64,000 nt of DNA from Adiantum capillus-veneris (lineage: Eukaryota; Streptophyta; Polypodiopsida; Polypodiales; Pteridaceae), in contig CM043957.1 in the NCBI GenBank assembly GCA_014529385.2, positions 82,801,881 to 82,865,880 of the forward strand, read 5' to 3'. Position numbers and translations under genes: made by a program. The notes under the pieces were generated by a model. That model saw nothing but the letters and a program-made list of their open reading frames with translations. It was not told where the DNA came from and made no database searches. Below are positions 10,310 to 20,211 of the stretch, piece by piece (within the stretch, counting starts at the first letter, position 1; each line of letters begins with the position of its first letter).

Positions 10310-13300
10310 ATGGCTGACAACAACAACACAGATGTGTTCAAGATGTTTGCTGCTGAGGACAGGTTGGATGGGGACAACTACCCTATGTGGGCTTATATGA
10401 TGCAACACGTTCTTGTGTCAAAAGGTGTCTGGAACATTGTGCAGGGCATTGATGTACGTCCTGGTTCTGAAGATGTAGGCGATATTGAGGATGTTGCAGG
10501 TCTTGCTGCAAGGATTGCAGCTGTTAGAGTTGTTTTGCCTACAGCAGAACAAGCTCATTGGGATGTTAAGGATGCGCAGGCTCATGCATTGATTGCGTTG
10601 TCTGTGAAGCGCACCATTATTCCTCACATCCGTTCAGCAAAATCTGCAAAACAGGCTTGGGATATTCTAGCAGGTCTTTATGCAAGCCGCAATGAGGCTA
10701 AAATTGCTTTGCTGCGTAAAGAGCTAGAGTCGAAGATTATGCATGAGGAAGATGATATGGACACTTTCCTTGCTAGTGTCAAGGATATCAATGAGCAACT
10801 CATTTCTGCAGGTGAAGTCATTTCTGACAGTTCCCTTGTGCAGACTGTTCTTGATGCCTTACCAGATTCCTACCAGACTTTTGCTAGTACTTGGAGACTG
10901 ATGACCCAAGGAAATCCTGAAGTTGTCAAGTTTGATGCATTATGCACATTGCTGTTGCAAGAGACACTTTCTAGAAAAAACAGGACTAGGCAGCGTGCAG
11001 TTGAACAGGCTTTTATTGCTTCTCAAAGAAAGGGTGGTAACAGTAATGCAGCCACTTCTTATGGTTCTGCTGCGAGTGGCAAAAATTCTGTTCCTAATGC
11101 TTCTGCTGGCAGCACTTCGTCTGGCAATTCTGGTGATAAGGGCAAAAAGAAAATGCGTTGCCATTATTGTAAAGCCAATGATCACTTGATCAAGTCGTGT
11201 CCTAAGTTGAAGGCCAAAGAGGCTAAGAAGAAAGAGGGTGGTTCCACTGCAAATGCTGGTTCCACTACAAATGCAGCCATTGTTGAGTCTTCTGTGAAAG
11301 GAGATTGTGATGCTGATGTTGATGCAGAATGGGCTTTTAGCGCAGAGTGCACTTACAATCCTGCTGTCCATGATGCATGCTTGTCAGTTGCTGCAGATTC
11401 ACATGTGTGGTATTTCGACAGTGGTGCTACAAAGCACATTACCTCACATCGTGAATTGTTTACCTCTCTCGAGTCTGTCCCTCATGGGAATTCAGTCACT
11501 TGTGCCAACAACGCCTCTTATCCAGTTCAGGGAGTTGGAAAGATTGTGCTCACTGCTGCTAATGGCAGTTCCTTCACACTTGTTGATGCACTTTATGTAC
11601 CTGGGATCAAGAAGAATCTATTGTCTGTATCCGCACTTGCTAGACTTGGACTTGTAGTCAAATTTGTGGATGACAGATGTACAGTTCATGATCTCAGTTT
11701 TGGTGATGAAATTGTTGCATCTTGGCTTTTGTGCCGTGGGTTGTATAAGCTCACTTTGTATGACAAGTGTGGACAAAATTTTGCAAATGCTGTTGCAGAT
11801 TCAAGGGCTATTTCAGATGCAAAACTTTGGCATGCACGTTTTGGTCATCTGAATTTTGCCAGTTTGCTGCGTTTGCAGAAATCTGATATGGTTGCTTCTT
11901 TGCCGCCTCTTGAAGCACCTATCAAACATGTTTGTGAAGGCTGTATTCTGGGTAAAATGCAGCGTTCTAAGTTTCCAAAGGATGGTTCAGTTAGGGCCAC
12001 ATGCAGGTTGCAACTTGTGCATAGTGATGTTTGTGGGCCCATGCAAACTCCGTCCTTGGGCAATTACCTGTACTTCGTGACTTTCATTGATGATTACTCC
12101 AGGCATGCGTGGGTATTTCCGCTTAAAGCGAAGTCCGAAGTTTTTATGTGCTTCAAACAATTTTTGGCTATGGCTGAAAATGTCTCAAAATGTACTATGG
12201 GCACCCTCCGTTCCGATCGAGGGGGGGAGTATATGTCTCATGAATTTAATGCATTTCTGGCTAGTCGTGGGATAAAACACCAATGTACAGTGCCTTATAC
12301 ACCTCAGCAAAATGGTGTTGCTGAGAGGAAAAACAGGTCACTAACGGAAATGGCACGATGTATGGTCAAAAGTCAAGCTTTGCCGCATTCTTTTTGGCTT
12401 GAGGCCATCATGTGTGCCACTTATGTACTTAACAGGTGTCCTACGAAAGCTTTGCAGTCTATTACTCCATATGAAGCATGGCATGATAGAAAACCTTCTA
12501 TTGAGCACATGCGTGTTTTTGGCTGTTTGGCATATGCTTTGGTGCCACAAGTGCAGCGCAGAAAATTGGATGATAAGGCTGTCAAATGTATTTTTGTTGG
12601 TTATAGTGCTGAAAGCAAAGGTTACAGGTTGTATCATCCGCAAACAAAACGTATTTTGGTTTCACGGGATGTAGTGTTTGTGGAAGATTCTGTTCAACCC
12701 TTGCTGTCATGTACTAGAGACAGTAATGTAAGCTCATAGGACATTTATGACACTTTGTTGCCTCTTTTCAGTGGTGGAAATACGAATGTAAGTTCCAATG
12801 AGGCAAATGTACAGCCTATGGGGGTTTCTGAAAATGTTTTACAACAGCCTATTACTGATGCAGATGTACATGATGTACTTGATGAGGAAAGGGCTGAAAA
12901 TGAGCAGGCTAGAGGTATGCCAAAATGGCTGGTGCACACTTTGCGTGACAGTAAATTGGATGCACCTTTATCTAGCCGTACTCGTTCAGGCTCTCACCAT
13001 GCATCTTATGCATCAGATTGTTATGCTTTGGCTGTGTCTAGTTTACATGATGTTGAGGAGCCTCTGTCTTTTGATGAAGCACAGAATTCAGAAAATTGGA
13101 TTGCTGCCATGAAATCAGAATATGATGCACTTATAGAGAATGACACATGGACTTTATGTGATTTGCCTCCTGGCAAAAAGGCCATTGGTACCAAGTGGGT
13201 TTACAAGTTGAAACGCAAGCCGGATGGTGAGATCGATCGCCATAAGGCTCGACTTGTTGCAAAGGGTTATGCACAACAAAAAGGCATAGATTATGAAGAG

Positions 13301-14596
13301 ACTTTTGCTCCCACTTGTCGTATGACTACTGTGCGTTTTCTATGTGCATTGGCAGCTCATTTTGGTTGGGATGTACATCAATCAGACATTGTTACTGCTT
13401 TCTTGAATGGTGACATATTTGAGGAAGTTTATGTAACGCAGCCTCGCGGTTTTGTCATAAAAGGACAAGAGGACAAAGTGTGCAAATGTAAGAAGGCTTT
13501 GTATGGGTTGAAGCAATCTCCTCGTGCTTGGTATGAGAAAGCTGACACTCATTTGGTTAAACGAGGCTTTCGTAACAGTCCAACAGAAAGCACATTGTAT
13601 GTAAAGCGTGAGGATGATGTATTTCTCATTGTGGTTCTTTATGTTGATGATTTGCTGATCACTGGACCAAATGAGAGACATATTGCTGAATTTAAGGCTG
13701 ATTTGAATGCTACTTTCAAGATGAAAGATTTGGGGCTGTTGCATCATTACTTGGGTATACAGTTTAAGCAGTGTGATGGTGGTATTGCCTTGTGTCAGAA
13801 AAGTTACATAGAGACATTGCTATGTAAGTTTGGACTTGAGGATTGCAAACCTATTGCCACTCCCATGGAAACAGGTTTGAAGTTGAGTCTACATGATGCT
13901 GGCGATCCTGCTGATGTCACTCTTTACCAAACTGCTGTTGGCTGCCTCATTTATGTATGCAACACGAGGCCAGATATTCAGTTTGCAGTCTCGCAGGTCA
14001 GCAGATTTATGCATAGCCCAGGGTCTAAGCATTGGCAGGCTGTCAAGAGGATTTTCCGCTACCTTAGTGGCACTTTACATCTTGGCTTGTTTTATCCCAA
14101 GGGGGGATCATTGCCGCCAGACTTACATGCTTTTTCGGACTCAGATTGGGCTGGTTGTTTTGACACGCGAGTGTCCACAAGTGGTTTTTGTTTCATGCTT
14201 GGCAGTTCATGTATATCATGGTTGAGCAAGAAGCAACCTACTGTGGCCACTTCGAGTTGTGAGGCTGAGTACAGGGCAGTCTTCACAGCTACGGTTGAGT
14301 GTGTATGGCTCAGACGCCTTATGGCTGACTTGGGTGTTGGACAGGACACTGCCAACACTATCTACACTGACAGTCAGAGCGCATTGGCAGTTGCGAGGAA
14401 CCCAGTTTTTCATGCTCGCACAAAGCACATTGAGGTGCATTACCACTATGTCAGGGAGAGGCTCTCAGCAGGAGAGATCAGCTTGGCTTATGTGCCAACA
14501 CAGGACAACCTTGCAGATCTTTTCACAAAGGCATTGTCTCGTGAGAAGCTTGAAGCTTTCCGCAAAGCTTTGGGCTTACTCCCCTTTGTGGACTGA
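10310..14596 (+). CDS. Element C Gag-Pol polyprotein with one internal TAG
   Basis: The start MADNNNTDVF at 10310 is chosen because an ATG precedes the UBN2-type Gag domain; the open frame upstream begins only with non-ATG codons. Order: Gag (1-230); zinc knuckle CHYCKANDHLIKSC from residue 284; protease DSG at 370; GAG-pre-integrase with CEGC; integrase D573, D636 and E672 (exact DD35E spacing); RT with YVDD ending around 1114; RNase H starting at SDSDWAG near 1277 with CEAEYRA, TDSQSA and the ADLFTK end. One in-frame TAG at 12737-12739 lies in the variable integrase-RT linker; the same frame continues to 14596. At 1428 codons it is of normal length for copia. Otherwise no lesion. Confidence 0.94.
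12737..12739 (+). other. In-frame TAG in the integrase-RT linker of element C
   Basis: The codons after it stay in the same frame and encode the expected linker and RT, so this is a single nonsense codon rather than a frameshift. The next codons are GAC ATT. It is most likely a recent point mutation. Confidence 0.85.
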
Positions 14597-14660
14597 TCCT
14601 GTCCTCAGGGCATGGCACTTCCCTTTACTCATGTGCCAGCTCTCGTTCACCGCATCACTC

Positions 14661-14671
14661 CAGGGGGGATT
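14661..14671 (+). promoter_or_regulatory. Element C polypurine tract
   Basis: CAGGGGGGATT immediately precedes TGTTACC of the 3' LTR, in the place where plus-strand DNA synthesis is primed. Element B has the same tract before its 3' LTR. Confidence 0.9.
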
Positions 14672-14898
14672 TGTTACCATATACATGTGGTAGTGATGTG
14701 TGTGAACACACTAGGACCGCCGAGGCATTTTTTCCCTCTTTAGGAGGTTTTTTCCCCCGTGCATTGTATATACGCCCATCACTCTAGGGCTATCAATCTT
14801 TCCATTGCACACTAAGTAACACACTCTCTATTGTGTGCCTTGAGCTTCCTTCGTCTTCTCCAAGCTGTGTGTGTTTCTCTGCAACCCTAATTCCAACA
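14672..14898 (+). repeat. Element C 3' LTR
   Basis: 227 bp, one substitution from the 5' LTR, followed by the gatga duplication. Confidence 0.95.
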
Positions 14899-15822
14899 GA
14901 TGATATGCTTCTTACAGGCAATAATGCAAATGAAATTGAAGCGTTTAAAGATGCTTTGAGAAAAACCTTTGAAATGTCTGATATTGGTTTGCTACATTAT
15001 TACTTGGGTATTCAGTTTGTGCAATCAAAGGATGGCATATACATGTTGCAGGCAAAATATTTGCATAAAATTTTGGACAAGTTTGGTATGCAAAATTGTA
15101 AACCAATCTCTACACCTGTAGAAATTGGATCAAAGTTGAGCATGCACGATGTTGGAGAACCTTTTGATGTACATACTTATGCAGCAGCCGTTGGTTGCTT
15201 GATATATTTGGCAGGCAACACTCGTCCAGACATTCAATTTGGGGTTTCACAAGCAAGCAGATTTATGCACAACCCATGTATGCATCATTGGCAGGCTGTG
15301 AAGCGCATACTTCGTTACCTTTCAGGTACCCCTAATCTTGCCATGTTCTTTCCAAGGGGGGATATGTATGGAAAGCACAGTTCTATGCAGCTTCTTGGTT
15401 ACAGCGATTCAGATTGGGCTGGTGATTTTGACACACGACATTCCACAAGTGGCAATTGTTTTTTCTTGGGAAATGCATGTATATCTTGGCTAAGAAAGAA
15501 GCAACCCACAGTGGCTACATCAACTTGTGAAGCTGAGTACAGGGCAGCTTTCACGGCAACAGTTGATTGTGTATGGATACGCAGATTATTCATAGATCTT
15601 TGTGAGTGTCAACAGGCACCCACTACCATTCTCACTGACAGTCAGAGTGCTATGGCAGTTGCAAGGAATCCAGTATTTCATGCAAGAACAAAGCACATAG
15701 AGGTTCACTACCACTATGTCAGGGAAAGGCTACATGCAGGGGAAATCACACTAACTTACTGTCCTACACAGGATAACATTGCAGATCTATTAACGAGGGC
15801 GTTATCACGAGAAAAGTTTTAA
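14899..15822 (+). pseudogene. Element B RT C-part and RNase H, continuation
   Basis: The RT frame picks up at the YVDD codons and runs through thumb and connection (LLHYYLGIQF, GCLIYLAGNTRPDIQF) to RNase H with YSDSDWAGDFDT, CEAEYRAAF, TDSQSAMAV and ending LLTRALSREKF at 15822. This part has no internal stop. An open frame starting at 14833 is a read-through from element C's LTR and not a real start. Confidence 0.92.
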
Positions 15823-15895
15823 GCTTTCCAAAAAGCTTTGGGCTTACTATCATACACATGATGATCTGCTACCTTGTACGGATTCACACTATCAC

Positions 15896-15908
15896 TACAG
15901 GGGGGATT
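15896..15908 (+). promoter_or_regulatory. Element B polypurine tract
   Basis: ACAGGGGGGATT directly precedes TGTAGACATG, the LTR start. Confidence 0.88.
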
Positions 15909-16187
15909 TGTAGACATGTAGTAGTGTTAGTGTGTATACGCGCTTCACCAGGGGCACTTTTCTCCCACTGGGTTTTTCCCCTTGGACATCTGGTGTGAAA
16001 GGACACCTTATCTCTTAGGGTTTCATATAAGCTTTGTAGCTCTAAGTTTGTATATACACTATTATTCTAATATAGAGAGAGAGACTACAGAGATCTCATA
16101 CGCAAGCTCAGTGCCTTCTTCTTCTCCATCTTCTTCCTACTCTGAGTTGTTGTCTTCCTTCTGTTTCCTGTTTCATCATCTTCAACA
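15909..16187 (+). repeat. Element B 3' LTR
   Basis: 279 bp, TGTAGACATG to CATCTTCAACA, followed by the caata duplication. 8 substitutions from the inverted copy at 8364-8642. Confidence 0.93.
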
Positions 16188-17318
16188 CAATATTGGTGTA
16201 AGGCATGTAAGCCATGCCAAATTGTTGGGGATAGACGACTAACATATGAGCCTCGAGTCCCAATAATATCTTATGGCCCTTTTTAAATGTGGGGTTTGGA
16301 TGCAATAGGTCCCCTACCTCGTACTTCTACAGGGAAGATTTTCATCATCATGGGTGTTGACTACATGACACGATGGGCGGAAGCAACAAGCACAACCCGA
16401 ATCACAGCTGAAGAGGTATCAAAGTTTATTTTTGATTATATTTGTAGTAGGTTTGGAACACCCCTAGAAATCTTATCAGATCGAGGCCCAGGTTTTAGGA
16501 CTGACCTTCTGAATGATCTCTTGAGGAGGTTAAAAGTGAAACACCTGCATTCCACACCCTACTATCCTCAATGCAATGGATTGGTGGAAAAAGTGAATGG
16601 AATGATATGTAAGATCATTTCTAAGCAGGTTGTGGACCGGCCTAATGATTGGGATTGCCATTTGACGGTTGCTCTTTGGGCGTATAGGACATCTTTCAAG
16701 GTATCTACCCAATTCACCCCTTTTCATCTAGTTTATGGACAGGAAGCACTTCTCCCCATTGAGGTAGAGCTCTCAAGCTTGCGCGTTCTTGCAAGAGTGG
16801 CAAAAAAACCAAAAGAGGTTCTACATGAAAGGATCTTAGATCTCCAACGACTTGAGCTAGATAGAGAAGAGTCCATTGATCACTACATCACCAAAGCGAC
16901 AAGCCAAAGGGATAAAATCAACAAGAAGCTCAAGGGGAAAGGATTGAAGGAAGGTATGTTGGTTCTTCGCTATGATAACCGACTTGATACTCGACTTGAC
17001 AAAAAGTTTTTGCAAAGATGGGAGGGACCTTTCATGATAAAAACAAAGTTTGGGAATGGTAGTTACAGATTAGCAGATTTATCAGGAAAACTCCACAAGA
17101 CCAGAGTCAATGGATGGAGATTAAAGCCCTACTTTCAACGTATCAATCCGTTGATAGGCAGTCATCTGCCTACATCGTATAAGCTCCAAATTGACATGGC
17201 TCCCTTCGGCTTGGCAAATGCTCCACCTATTTTTAAAGCTTTGATGTGCAAAGAAGAACCAGCCTTGGAATCTGAACATACCCAAGGCAACCCTCCCATC
17301 TCCGATTTATGGGATTGA
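16188..17318 (+). pseudogene. Element A integrase, continuation
   Basis: The frame of A's polyprotein resumes in phase at the right caata copy and supplies the missing CC of the HHCC zinc finger (CKACKPC). A TAA at 16284-16286 interrupts it just before the catalytic core. The core then shows D in LDAIGP, D in LSDRGPGF and E in GLVEKVN, the D,D35E triad of Ty3/gypsy integrase, followed by a C-terminal domain ending at 17318. Apart from the TAA no lesion is visible in this part. An ATG at 16287 directly follows the stop but would miss the zinc finger. Confidence 0.9.
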
Positions 17319-17490
17319 GGTAATGAAAGCAGGTCTAATGCAGTAAAAGAGTGCATGACACTCCTCCTATTGAAAAAAAAAAAGTGAAAAAGGAAAAATG
17401 ACAAAAAAAAGAGAAAAAAAAGAAGAAAAAGAAGCAACACGGTCCTCCTAAAGATATGAATATCTCTAGGCTTGGGGGAGGGCTAATATG
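17319..17490 (+). other. Element A 3' untranslated region with polypurine tract
   Basis: An extremely A/G-rich stretch (17370-17435) is followed by GGCTTGGGGGAGGG at 17468-17482, the best candidate polypurine tract. The 3' LTR probably begins just after it, but the left LTR edge cannot be fixed because the 5' LTR start is outside the window and no TG start abuts the tract. Confidence 0.55.
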
Positions 17491-18250
17491 AGTGGCATAA
17501 AATGGTAACCATCTTTTTGCAACATTTGTCAGCCTACTCAATGTCCTCTTTCTCATATGTGTATATATTTTTCTACGCTATTAAGTTATCTAGAGTAAAT
17601 TCCCCCTCTTCGTTGAACCTTTGTGGCGACACATACATTATACTCTTCCCAAAAATGTCACCTTAGTCATATATTTATATTACCACCCTTTTCTTTTTTT
17701 CTTTGTAAATAGAATAAGGATACAATAACCAACTATATACCCCCAAACTTTCTTACCTCTTGTGAATTAGTAGTAGAAAAATAATATATCCATCTTCCAC
17801 CCCATATAGATAAATTCCCATGTAAAACAACTCTCCACTTGTCTTTACCAAAGATTATGGTCCCTCTCTACAAGTCTTCTATGCCCCCTACATGGGTGGC
17901 CCAATATCTCTTAAGAATATACATATAGTTTCTCTCATTTCAAAAAGACTCCAATTGTATATTCTTTTCACAAGAAAATAATATTGGTCCCTCCTCTATT
18001 TGTTTAACCATCATAGCCTTTTGAAAAAGCATGATTCCCCTTGGATGCATACAAGCAAAGGGCCCATACAAGAAGACTTGGAAGCAAAAGGTTCCCTAGC
18101 CTAGTGTGGACCTTCCAAACCGAATTCCTTGGTGCATGGGCGTGAAGAATAGTCCAAATTCATATCAAACATGTTGAGAAGGTCAATTTTGCCTTTTGAA
18201 GCATGTCATTCCGAGCTACAGGTAAAAAGTTATGGTCAAAATAGTGTAAA
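17491..18250 (+). repeat. Element A probable 3' LTR, U3 part not matched in window
   Basis: This AT-rich sequence contains no coding signal. It lies between the polypurine tract and the part of the 3' LTR matched to window position 1, so most or all of it is probably U3 of the LTR. The full LTR would then be about 2.1 kb. A TG at 18172 is an alternative LTR start. Confidence 0.5.
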
Positions 18251-19561
18251 TCTGTCAGATTCGCAGCAAAAGGGAACTATAAATCAAGTAAATCAAGAGG
18301 GTGAGATCTTATTTTTCCCCTACTCATCTTCTAGAAGAGCAATGAGTGTTCAAGGTCACTTGCATGTGATGGGACCAACCTAAAGATGCTTTCTAAATGC
18401 CAAGACAGACAAGTTGAGATACCCCGCAGGAGCCACCCATAGGGCCTCATGGTGGGGCCCACCGACATTATGCACCCCTATGGAGCCTTCACGGTCTAAA
18501 ATGATATTTTTGGTGAATAAATAGTCCCTTTTATGTCCAATACTCAATGAGTGTCAAAGGACACTTAATTAGGTCTAATCACTTACTCTAATTAAGCGTA
18601 GCATAATCCCACTCCTACACAACTATAAATAGCCCCCCTTGGAGAGACTCAAGGACACACACCTATATTTTCAACTTCATGTTGTTTCTTGATCAATAGT
18701 AGAGAAAACCCCAACTCTCCCTCTTTCACATCCTCCCTCCTAACCCTCCTCTTTGGAGGAAGTGCAACTCTATTCTCCACTCTTTCCATTCTACAATCTC
18801 TTACTCCATCAACCCAATAAATCATTTGTAGCACCTCAATAACTTGTAAATACATCATGATCTCTCTCATGGTTATGTTAATGATCATGAAATCATCTTC
18901 AAAACTTTCAAGTGTCGCAATTCGTGATGGTTAGCCAGCGTCAGTCCTCCCCTTAAAAGGTGTGCGAGAAATCAAGTAAGTGTTCTATTTTCAATTTACC
19001 ATTGGTTTGTTTCTCCACACTTATTCAATTGGTCTAAGGAAATTTCTCACTCCGACTCTCTTTTGCTTCATTACATATGCATGTGGCTACCTCTCATGGT
19101 GATTTTATTTGTGTCACGGCATTGCATAGAGGGAGATGAGCTCTCTATGCAAAGTGTGTTAGTTTGATGTAAGTGATTCTCTTGTGTGTTTGAGAGGCAA
19201 GTCTTGTGCGCATGATTTTTTGATGAGTGCTTGAGAGAGGAAGAGTTTGGATGTATTATGGGTATTCTTATGGGGAGAAGGTGAATGCTATTCCACAAAT
19301 TGCATATTTCATTTTGATGCACGGCATTGGGTTGCATAATCGTTGATGGTGTTCAAGTGTCCAAAGTGTATATAGAGTAAGGGGGTTTTCAAAGTGTGTT
19401 GCTTGAGTGGGTGAGTGCAAGTGTTATTTTGATTGGTTTCCTTCTCCACTCCCAAAAGAAGGTGGTGCCCCAAGTAGTGTGCGTACCTCTTTACGAACAT
19501 TTTGTGAGGGTAGGCCCATTGGTTTGGGTTTAGAGGCCCCATTTCAAAAAGCTCGCCCTCA
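18251..19561 (+). repeat. Element A 3' LTR, part matched to the 5' LTR
   Basis: Colinear with 1-1311, including the TATA box at 18624-18632. It ends in CCTCA at 19561; flanking sequence then starts ctaca, the likely target duplication, although its partner is outside the window. Confidence 0.92.
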
Positions 19562-20211
19562 CTACAATCATTTGCCTGCCATTCTGAAACATTTGAACCA
19601 TAATAGAAGGTGAAACAGTAATCACTTCTAGATACAAACAATGAAACCTTTTCATTAACAACTCATAGCCTTGCTATATGCATAAACAACCATCTGTAAT
19701 ATTGTTTAGTTGCACTTATACCGTAATAAGTCATTCTAAGTATCCGAAAATTTTTGGCCACCAAAATTGCTCCTGATATGTCGTGCTAAAATTGGTCTAG
19801 AAAACAGATTTGACCAGCACCTAGGGACTTTGTCGTGACACAGAAATAAAATAGTGGGCACCAGTGTCAGTCCCAGAGACTCATATTCTCCACATGTGGA
19901 ATATGTCTCAGGTAAAGATGTCTATAAAAAAAAACATCCTTCAATTACGAGATTTACTTGTGCTGTAGACAATTGTTACTGCCACAGAACCCTTCACTCA
20001 TCTGATACAATCAGTGGACAAAGAAGCCTCTATCTTTGGACGGATTTACTTGTACATGCATTAAGCCACAATTGCAACAACATTCGACATGTTCATTTGT
20101 TACAATAAATAGAGATTTACATACCAAAAAGAGGTTTTAGTAACAAATCTTGAGATTTAAGATACAAAAAGAGCTTAGTATTGTTAGGGAGATTTATTTT
20201 AAATCATGGGC
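19562..20211. other. Flanking DNA between elements A and D
   Basis: Low-complexity-free AT-rich sequence with no ORF I can support. Joining it to 29096 (element D removed) restores the pre-insertion locus, so it may be intron or downstream sequence of the minus-strand kinase-like pseudogene to the right. I recognise no domain here. Confidence 0.4.

Larger units (their letters stand above)
9721..14898 (+). mobile_element. Element C: near-intact Ty1/copia retrotransposon
   Basis: This 5178-bp element has 227-bp LTRs (9721-9947 and 14672-14898) differing at one base (G/A in CCGCCG[G/A]GGC), an initiator tRNA-Met primer-binding site, one long polyprotein frame, and a polypurine tract directly before the 3' LTR. 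The 5-bp duplication gatga flanks it. It is one of the youngest insertions in the window. The only coding lesion seen is a TAG at 12737-12739. Confidence 0.95.
6167..16187 (+). mobile_element. Element B: Ty1/copia retrotransposon with inverted 5' half
   Basis: B occupies A's integrase zinc-finger codons and is flanked by the caata duplication. Its right half is plus strand: integrase C-terminus (8643), RT, RNase H, polypurine tract and a 279-bp LTR (15909-16187). Its left half is minus strand: integrase N-terminal part and catalytic core start (6167 to 6850), protease and Gag (to 7964), iMet primer-binding site and a second 279-bp LTR (8364-8642). The LTR's outer terminus (TGTAGACATG) is joined exactly to integrase sequence at 8642/8643, and about 130 integrase codons are missing between the halves. 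The left end at the target duplication reads TGTTGAA, the reverse complement of the LTR 3' end TTCAACA. Element C is nested in its RT. Confidence 0.88.
1..19561 (+). mobile_element. Element A: Tat-lineage Ty3/gypsy LTR retrotransposon, hosting nested copia elements
   Basis: A Ty3/gypsy element runs off the left window edge. Its 5' LTR is visible from position 1 to 1311 and is matched by 18251-19561. Between them lie a primer-binding site, two small ORFs, gag-pol (1962 to 6167, resuming at 16188 to 17318) and a purine-rich tract. The gene order gag, protease, RT, RNase H, second RNase H, integrase identifies the Tat lineage, the plant Ty3/gypsy group known to carry an extra archaeal-type RNase H. 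The visible LTR parts differ at about 18 of 1311 positions by eye. The copy cannot work: integrase is split by element B, an in-frame TAA lies at 16284-16286 and the Gag zinc knuckle has lost a cysteine. The left target duplication is outside the window. Confidence 0.93.

Noticed and set aside
14833-14898. N-terminal extension of the B RT ORF
   Set aside because: It is element C's LTR read through into B; the real frame continues from 9720.
6167-16187. Two independent copia insertions instead of one inverted element B
   Set aside because: Two halves with complementary gene content, LTRs of identical length and a single shared caata duplication around the pair are better explained by one unit; not fully excluded.
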